Translations under genes and position numbers: made by a program
Shown here: positions 58,943-64,000 of the stretch, one piece after another
Layout: each line of letters starts with the position of its first letter
Numbering within the stretch: the stretch's first letter is position 1
The notes under the pieces: generated by a model
Databases searched by the model: none
The model's input: the letters and a program-made list of their open reading frames with translations, nothing else
Told to the model about the DNA's origin: nothing
Assembly (NCBI GenBank): GCA_944381495.1
Contig: CALWLJ010000001.1
Span: 62,001 to 126,000 of the forward strand
Length of the DNA: 64,000 nt
Source: an uncultured Mediterraneibacter sp.
GTDB taxonomy: Bacteria; Bacillota; Clostridia; Lachnospirales; Lachnospiraceae
Direction of reading: 5' to 3'

Positions 58943-59795
58943 TAAAACGACAATCGGTGACAAGTTCCGAACCTATCTGAAACATCCGGGCTCATTCATC
59001 GTGATGCTGCTCGTGATGCTGTCAGCTATCATCACATTTGCCGTGCTGATCTTCCTGATCGCATATATCCTGATCAATGGAGTTCCGCACATCACACCGT
59101 CCCTTTTCTCGCTGGAGTATACTTCTGAAAATGCGTCGGTAGTGCCCGCACTTGTGAATACCATTATTATGACATTATTATCCCTGGTGATCGCAGTTCC
59201 TTTCGGAATCTTTTCCGCTGTCTTCCTTGTGGAATATGCGCCAAGAGGAAATAAATTTGTAGAGATCATCCGTCTGACGACAGAGACGCTTCAGGGTATT
59301 CCGTCCATCGTATACGGTCTGTTCGGTATGCTGCTCTTCGTTAACGCGCTGGGATGGGGATTCTCCCTTCTGGCAGGTGCATTTACAATGGCGATCATGA
59401 TCCTTCCTCTGATCATGAGAAATACAGAGGAGGCCCTGAAAGCCGTGCCGGATTCCTACCGTGAAGGAAGCTTCGGACTGGGCGCAGGCAAGCTGCGTAC
59501 CGTGTTCCGCATCGTCCTTCCGTCCGCTATCCCGGGCGTCCTGGCAGGTGTCATCCTGGCAATCGGCCGTATCGTCGGCGAGACGGCAGCTCTGATGTAT
59601 ACGTCAGGTACAGTTGCACAGATTCCGGACAGCATTATGGGATCCGGACGTACACTGGCACTTCATATGTATACACTGTCCAGCGAAGGACTTTATATGG
59701 ATCAGGCATATGCAACGGCGGTTATCCTGCTCGTACTTGTTGTAGGTATCAATGCATTGTCAAGCTTCATTGCAAGAAAACTTACAAAAGCATAA
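58935..59795 (+). CDS. pstA: Phosphate ABC transporter permease PstA
   Basis: A 286-residue permease, about six helices. LTTETLQGIPSIVYGLFGML and the EAA-like SYREGSFGLGAGKLRTVFRI (about residues 172-191) mark the family, and GRIVGETAALMYTSG follows. It pairs with PstC. The start overlaps pstC by eight bases, behind GAGGGGG. Confidence 0.95.
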   Translation: MSNKTTIGDKFRTYLKHPGSFIVMLLVMLSAIITFAVLIFLIAYILINGVPHITPSLFSLEYTSENASVVPALVNTIIMTLLSLVIAVPFGIFSAVFLVEYAPRGNKFVEIIRLTTETLQGIPSIVYGLFGMLLFVNALGWGFSLLAGAFTMAIMILPLIMRNTEEALKAVPDSYREGSFGLGAGKLRTVFRIVLPSAIPGVLAGVILAIGRIVGETAALMYTSGTVAQIPDSIMGSGRTLALHMYTLSSEGLYMDQAYATAVILLVLVVGINALSSFIARKLTKA

Positions 59796-59815
59796 AATGT
59801 GAAAAAACTGTGAAA

Positions 59816-59850
59816 GGGGACGTACTCAAATTAGATTTCACTACGTCCCC
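59816..59850 (+). promoter_or_regulatory. Hairpin between pstA and pstB
   Basis: GGGGACGTA (59816-59824) pairs perfectly with TACGTCCCC (59842-59850). No T-run follows. It lies 30 bases before the pstB start. Confidence 0.6.
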
Positions 59851-59879
59851 AATCGATGAAAATGAGAAAGGGAAAGGAA

Positions 59880-60629
59880 ATGTCTAAGATTAGCATCAAG
59901 AATCTTGATTTATATTACGGCGATTTCAAAGCCCTCAAAAATGTAAATCTTGAGATCGAACCAAATAAGATCACCGCATTTATCGGACCTTCCGGATGTG
60001 GTAAATCAACTCTCCTGAAGTCCATCAACCGGATGAACGACCTTGTGGAAGGCTGCCGCATCGACGGTGAGATCCTTCTGGACGGCCAGAATATTTTCAA
60101 GGGCATGGACGTAAATATGTTAAGAAAGCGTGTGGGAATGGTATTCCAGAAACCTAATCCGTTCCCCATGAGTATCTACGACAACATCGCGTACGGACCG
60201 AGAACCCACGGTATCCGCTCGAAAGCAAAGCTGGATGATATTGTCGAGAGGTCACTGCGCAACGCGGCGATCTGGGATGAGTGCAAGGATCGTCTGAAGA
60301 CGAGCGCGCTTGGAATGTCAGGCGGACAGCAGCAGAGACTCTGTATCGCAAGAGCTCTTGCGGTAGAACCGGAAGTCCTGCTGATGGATGAGCCTACATC
60401 CGCTCTGGATCCGATCTCCACATCCAAGATCGAGGACCTTGCGATGGAACTGAAAAAGGACTATACTATTGTCATGGTAACACATAACATGCAGCAGGCA
60501 GTACGTGTTTCCGATAACACAGCTTTCTTCCTCCTGGGAGAAGTGGTTGAGTACAATGATACGGAGAAGTTGTTCTCCATCCCGTCCGATAAGAGGACAG
60601 AAGATTATATCACAGGGAGGTTCGGTTAA
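59880..60629 (+). CDS. pstB: Phosphate ABC transporter ATP-binding protein PstB
   Basis: A 249-residue ATPase. Walker A is [14 protein letters not shown] (about residues 33-46), signature [15 protein letters not shown], Walker [16 protein letters not shown], with the PstB-type [18 protein letters not shown] segment. ATG 59880 is chosen for its GGGAAAGGA site; an upstream in-frame ATG at 59856 lies just after the hairpin and gives eight extra residues. It powers PstCA. Confidence 0.96.
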   Translation: MSKISIKNLDLYYGDFKALKNVNLEIEPNKITAFIGPSGCGKSTLLKSINRMNDLVEGCRIDGEILLDGQNIFKGMDVNMLRKRVGMVFQKPNPFPMSIYDNIAYGPRTHGIRSKAKLDDIVERSLRNAAIWDECKDRLKTSALGMSGGQQQRLCIARALAVEPEVLLMDEPTSALDPISTSKIEDLAMELKKDYTIVMVTHNMQQAVRVSDNTAFFLLGEVVEYNDTEKLFSIPSDKRTEDYITGRFG

Positions 60630-60632
60630 ATC

Positions 60633-61301
60633 ATGCGTAATAAATTTGACGAACAGCTTCATCGTCTGGATGAGCAGCTTACACATATGGGAGAGCTCTG
60701 CGAGACAGCTATTGCTAAGGCAACGCAGGCTCTGAAGGACGGCAGTGTTGAACAGGCAAAGATTATTATTGAAGAGGATGAGGAGATCGATCAGATTGAA
60801 AAAGACATCGAGCGTCTCTGCCTGAAACTTCTTCTTCAGCAGCAGCCGGTAGCCAAGGATCTCCGCAGAATTTCAGCAGCGCTGAAAATGATCACGGATA
60901 TGGAGAGGATTGGCGATCAGACATCCGATATTGCTGAGATCATCATTACATCCAAGGGAGAGAGCGCAGCAGACGCTATCCATGTAATCGGAACCATGGC
61001 ATCCGAGGTGAGCAAGATGGTGCGCAACAGTGTGACCGCATATGTAAATAAGGATCTTGAACTGGCAAAGAGTGTCATGGAGGCGGATGATGCCATTGAC
61101 GCGTATTTTGACGAAGTCAGAGATGAGATGATCGACTTCATCAAAGAGGAAAAGGGGCAGAACGGAAGAAGGATCTTCGATCTGATCATGGTTACCAAAT
61201 ATCTCGAGAGAATTGGAGACCATGCTACCAATATTGCTGAGTGGGTGGAATTCTCGATCACCGGCGTTCACAAGGACAGCGCGGTCATCCACGAGGGTTA
61301 A
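60633..61301 (+). CDS. phoU: Phosphate signalling regulator PhoU
   Basis: A 222-residue all-helical protein of two three-helix PhoU repeats. Metal-binding E/D-rich motifs are visible (EDEEIDQIEKDIERLCLKLL; DDAIDAYFDEVRDEMIDFI), with RRISAALKMITDMERIGDQT and the matching KYLERIGDHATNIAEWV. It links PstSCAB occupancy to the histidine kinase and limits phosphate uptake. It starts four bases after pstB. Confidence 0.95.
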   Translation: MRNKFDEQLHRLDEQLTHMGELCETAIAKATQALKDGSVEQAKIIIEEDEEIDQIEKDIERLCLKLLLQQQPVAKDLRRISAALKMITDMERIGDQTSDIAEIIITSKGESAADAIHVIGTMASEVSKMVRNSVTAYVNKDLELAKSVMEADDAIDAYFDEVRDEMIDFIKEEKGQNGRRIFDLIMVTKYLERIGDHATNIAEWVEFSITGVHKDSAVIHEG

Positions 61302-61309
61302 TTAAGATA

Positions 61310-61373
61310 ATACGGACTCATGGCAGCCGGAAGGCCGGCGTATGTATATACGCCGGCCTTCGACAGTCCGTAT
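61310..61373 (+). promoter_or_regulatory. Large nested hairpin between phoU and the response regulator
   Basis: An inner perfect 13-bp stem (AAGGCCGGCGTAT at 61331-61343 with 61348-61360, loop GTAT) is enclosed by an outer 9-bp stem (ATACGGACT at 61310 with AGTCCGTAT at 61365). There is no T-run. It ends about 30 bases before the ribosome binding site used at 61405. Confidence 0.7.
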
Positions 61374-61419
61374 GAGTATGGCTGACAGGAATAAGAGATA
61401 CGATAAGGAGAGCTTTGAA

Positions 61420-62094
61420 ATGATATTTTGCGTGGAAGATGATGACAACATCCGCGAACTTGTCATATATACACTGGAAACGACCGGACTCAAGGCCAGA
61501 GGCTTTGCAGACGGAGCCGCCTTTATGGAAGCTTTGGCATTTGATACGCCGGAGCTTATTTTGCTAGATATCATGCTCCCCGGTGATGACGGGCTGGAAC
61601 TTCTGAAAAAGCTGAAGTCTTCCCAGAAGACAAAGGATATTCCGGTCATCATGGTGACTGCAAAAGGATCGGAATATGACAAGGTCGTGGGCCTGGATTC
61701 CGGAGCCGATGACTATGTCACGAAACCTTTCGGCATGATGGAGCTTGTGTCGAGGATCAAGGCAGTCATGCGGCGTGCTGGAAAAGTGGAAGACAGGATG
61801 GACATGGACATATCAGGCGTCCATGTCAATGTGAAAAAACATGAAGTTACGGTAGAGGGAAAAGAGGTTTCCCTTACCCTCAAGGAATTTGAACTGCTGG
61901 AGAAACTGATGCGCAACCAGGGAATCGTCCTCACCAGAGATCAGCTCCTCACAGAGATCTGGGGCTATGATTTCGACGGAGAGACCCGTACCGTAGACGT
62001 ACATATCCGTACCCTCAGACAGAAGCTGGGCGAGCATGGAGATCTGATCCAGACTGTCCGGGGCGTCGGTTACCGCGTAGGGGGAAGCGCATGA
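61420..62094 (+). CDS. OmpR/PhoP-family response regulator
   Basis: A 224-residue regulator. The receiver domain begins IFCVEDDDNIRELVIYTLE, with the phospho-acceptor Asp in LILLDIMLPGDDGLE (about residue 52) and Lys in DYVTKPFGMMEL. A winged-helix DNA-binding domain follows (KEFELLEKLMRNQGIVLTRD, then RTVDVHIRTLRQKLG). ATG 61420 is chosen because AAGGAG lies at 61405-61410; the frame extends to 61342, but that part is the hairpin. It likely binds the Pho-box array before pstS. Confidence 0.93.
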   Translation: MIFCVEDDDNIRELVIYTLETTGLKARGFADGAAFMEALAFDTPELILLDIMLPGDDGLELLKKLKSSQKTKDIPVIMVTAKGSEYDKVVGLDSGADDYVTKPFGMMELVSRIKAVMRRAGKVEDRMDMDISGVHVNVKKHEVTVEGKEVSLTLKEFELLEKLMRNQGIVLTRDQLLTEIWGYDFDGETRTVDVHIRTLRQKLGEHGDLIQTVRGVGYRVGGSA

Positions 62095-63437
62095 GAAAGA
62101 AGATACAGAAGAGTATGATGCTGATCCTTGGGGTCACTTTCATACTCTTTTACGCCATCATATCCATATTTTTATATAGAAGAAATCTGTCTCTTCTGGA
62201 GGCAGAGGTTCGGCAGGAAGCTATATATATCAGTGCGGCCATCAATATTTCCGGGTCTGATTACCTGGAGGAGATGAGTCAGGTGGACAGCCAGATCCGC
62301 ATCACACTGATCGGAGACAACGGAGAGGTGTTATTTGACTCTGGTGTAAATGACAGTGATGTGGATGAGATGGATGACCACAGTACGAGAGAAGAGGTGA
62401 GAGAGGCGGAGGTTTCCGGTACAGGTGAAGACATCCGGATGTCGCATACAGTCCGCCAGGAGCTGTATTACTATGCGATCCGTCTGGATGATGGGACTGT
62501 GCTCCGTGTCTCCAGATCCATGGACAGTCTGGTGCAGACCGCTATCGATGTCCTGCCAGTTGTGGGCGGTATCGCGCTGCTCATGATCATTCTTGCCATG
62601 ATCCTTGCCAGCTGGCAGACGAAGCGGCTCATCCGCCCGATCATCTCCCTTGATCTGGAGCATCCTCTTGATAATAATGTATACGAGGAGCTGGGGCCCC
62701 TTCTGGAAGCTATGGACAGGCAGAACAAGGAGAAGGAGGCTGTCTCCAACATGAGGAAGGAGTTCTCTGCAAATGTCTCCCATGAGCTGAAGACACCTCT
62801 GACCTCGATCTCAGGATATGCAGAGATCATGAAGAACGGCATGGTACGTCCGGCTGACATACCGCTTTTCTCAGAACGAATCTACAAGGAAGCGCGACGC
62901 CTGATCACACTTGTAGAGGATATCATCAAGTTGTCCAAGCTGGATGAAGAGTCGGTGGAACTGGAAAAGGAAAATGTAGATCTCTTCGACCTTACCCGTG
63001 AGATCATCAGCCATCTGACCCCCCAGGCAGCTCAGAAAAATGTCCGTCTGGAAGTCACCGGAGAGCCTGTCACCTACTTCGGTATCCGGCAGATCCTGGA
63101 CGAGATGATCTACAATGTATGCGAAAATGCCATAAAATATAATAACGAAGGCGGACGGGTATCAATCTGGGTGGGAGATACTCTGGAAGGACCGAAGATC
63201 TCCGTCTCCGACACCGGCATCGGAATCCCGAAAGAGCACCAGGAGCGGATCTTCGAGCGTTTCTACCGGGTGGATAAGAGCCACTCGAAAGAACGGGGAG
63301 GAACCGGCCTGGGCCTCTCTATCGTAAAACACGGCGCACTGCTCCACGGCGCCAAGGTCACAGTAGACAGCGTGCCCGGCAGAGGGACCCGGATGGAAAT
63401 GCAGTTTCCGAAGGCGGAGAAAGAAAAGACGGAGTGA
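62091..63437 (+). CDS. PhoR-like sensor histidine kinase
   Basis: A 448-residue membrane kinase. Membrane helices lie at about residues 9-29 and 151-171, framing an extracytoplasmic sensor domain of about 120 residues. The dimerisation and phospho-acceptor box is EFSANVSHELKTPLTSISGY (His in SHELKTP), the N-box is YNVCENAIKYN, and G-boxes are SDTGIGIPKEH and GGTGLGLSIVKHGALLHG. It overlaps the regulator gene by four bases. With PhoU and the Pst transporter it should sense phosphate status. Confidence 0.93.
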   Translation: MRKKIQKSMMLILGVTFILFYAIISIFLYRRNLSLLEAEVRQEAIYISAAINISGSDYLEEMSQVDSQIRITLIGDNGEVLFDSGVNDSDVDEMDDHSTREEVREAEVSGTGEDIRMSHTVRQELYYYAIRLDDGTVLRVSRSMDSLVQTAIDVLPVVGGIALLMIILAMILASWQTKRLIRPIISLDLEHPLDNNVYEELGPLLEAMDRQNKEKEAVSNMRKEFSANVSHELKTPLTSISGYAEIMKNGMVRPADIPLFSERIYKEARRLITLVEDIIKLSKLDEESVELEKENVDLFDLTREIISHLTPQAAQKNVRLEVTGEPVTYFGIRQILDEMIYNVCENAIKYNNEGGRVSIWVGDTLEGPKISVSDTGIGIPKEHQERIFERFYRVDKSHSKERGGTGLGLSIVKHGALLHGAKVTVDSVPGRGTRMEMQFPKAEKEKTE

Positions 63438-63447
63438 TCGTCCGGCG

Positions 63448-63583
63448 GGGAGGAACTCTGTGCTGCCCTGCGGCCACGCTCTCGCTCGGAGTGAAACGCA
63501 ACGGGCACATAAAGACGCAAAAGACGCGTCTTAAGTGCCGGCGTTTCACTACGGGCCTTCATGACAGCACAGAGTTCCTCCCC
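63448..63583. repeat. Large nested palindromic repeat, member 1
   Basis: GGGGAGGAACTCTGTGCTG (63448-63466) is the perfect reverse complement of 63565-63583. Inside, AGTGAAACGC (63490-63499) pairs with GCGTTTCACT (63541-63550), and GGCAC and AAGACGC pair further in. It begins 11 bases after the histidine kinase stop. Its right arm region shares GAAGGCCCGTAG (as complement) with the palindrome at 63900. Confidence 0.8.
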
Positions 63584-63899
63584 ACCTGGTTGATCGCAGC
63601 CGGTACAGAAGTAATCAAGAAGCGGATGTCTTTCAATTCTGTAACTTTTTCAAAACAAATCTACATTTCCTACAACTTATCCTCATGTCCCCAACAAACC
63701 AATAAGTCAAGCTAATAAGTTAAGCCACCAATTTGGCGGCCCCTGCGACCCAAAATCCCATACGTCTTTGGTACGCTGCAGATTCGCCGCTTCATTACTT
63801 GCCGCGGAGGTAAAAACATAGCTTTACCCAGTTCTGCCCACCCCCTGTAATCTCCGCTCCCGTCAGGGAGGGCAAGTTCAGACCTGTCTTCAGTACCCA

Positions 63900-63970
63900 G
63901 GCGGGGGAGGCACTGTGGTGTCACGAAGGCCCGTAGCAGAGCGCCGGGACACCACAGCGCCTCCTCCGCC
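63900..63970. repeat. Large palindromic repeat, member 2
   Basis: GGCGGGGGAGGCACTGTGGTG (63900-63920, continuing to TC) pairs imperfectly with GACACCACAG onward at 63948-63970. The loop contains ACGAAGGCCCGTAGCAG, also present in the complement of the first palindrome. No convincing gene is seen in 63438-64000. Confidence 0.75.
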
Positions 63971-64000
63971 GTCCCCTCTGACCCCAATCTGAAATCCCAC

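Noticed and set aside
63712-63987. A 91-codon minus-strand ORF at the window end
   Set aside because: It runs through a palindromic repeat, has biased composition and no recognisable domain; no convincing ribosome binding site.

Overview
The window looks like chromosomal DNA of a low-to-mid GC Gram-positive anaerobe of the Lachnospiraceae (Clostridia). Grounds: strong AGGAGG-type ribosome binding sites, lipoprotein and LRR_5/InlB_B surface-protein styles, Rpn-like PD-(D/E)XK and AAA-ATPase/PD-(D/E)XK gene families typical of gut Firmicutes, and a pst-phoU-phoP-phoR operon with a clostridial-type permuted PstS. No tRNA, rRNA or CRISPR array is seen. The species is not determined. Nearly all genes are on the + strand.

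Layout. 1-10359: an AT-rich exopolysaccharide/capsule cluster (initiating sugar transferase; an ATP-grasp, GNAT, PLP-enzyme and FemAB-like module that probably adds an amino acid decoration; three glycosyltransferases; Wzy-like polymerase; Wzx-like flippase). 10398-12718: an intact IS1634/IS4-type insertion sequence with 28-bp inverted repeats and two small coiled-coil ORFs. 12750-25600: an accessory zone made of two interleaved pairs of duplicated Rpn-like nuclease/transposase genes (A1-B1-A2-B2), relics of a nucleotidyltransferase gene and of an unrecognised gene, a DUF4143 ATPase, and two AAA-ATPase/PD-(D/E)XK genes flanking a UDP-glucose 6-dehydrogenase. 25830-30850: a pRiA4b ORF-3-like gene, then an operon of an acyltransferase-sugar kinase fusion, a VanZ protein and an acyltransferase-3. 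31222-36234: a giant secreted LRR/Ig-like surface protein.

36549-43171: a quorum-type regulatory pair (LytTR regulator, GHKL kinase) followed by PqqD-like, radical SAM/SPASM, an aromatic-rich 124-residue candidate substrate, an HPr-kinase-like protein and an ABC exporter. I read this as a RiPP biosynthesis cluster and the most novel system in the window. The candidate precursor ends in two tandem aromatic-x-Asn triplets, and it lies in an AT-rich block that cuts into the next gene, suggesting cassette exchange.

43287-47747: EPS phosphoregulation (membrane-anchored Ig-like protein, two Wzz/BY-kinase fusions, PHP-type tyrosine phosphatase). 48057-49895: glmS behind a leader with an intrinsic terminator. 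50071-56757: an RpiR-family regulator and a 2-aminoethylphosphonate uptake and degradation operon (ABC transporter, PhnW, PhnX) with matching 13-bp palindromes in front of both transcription units. 57007-63437: a phosphate-starvation operon pstSCAB-phoU-response regulator-histidine kinase, with a Pho-box-like array in front and hairpins between several genes. The last 560 bases hold no convincing gene but carry two members of a palindromic repeat family.
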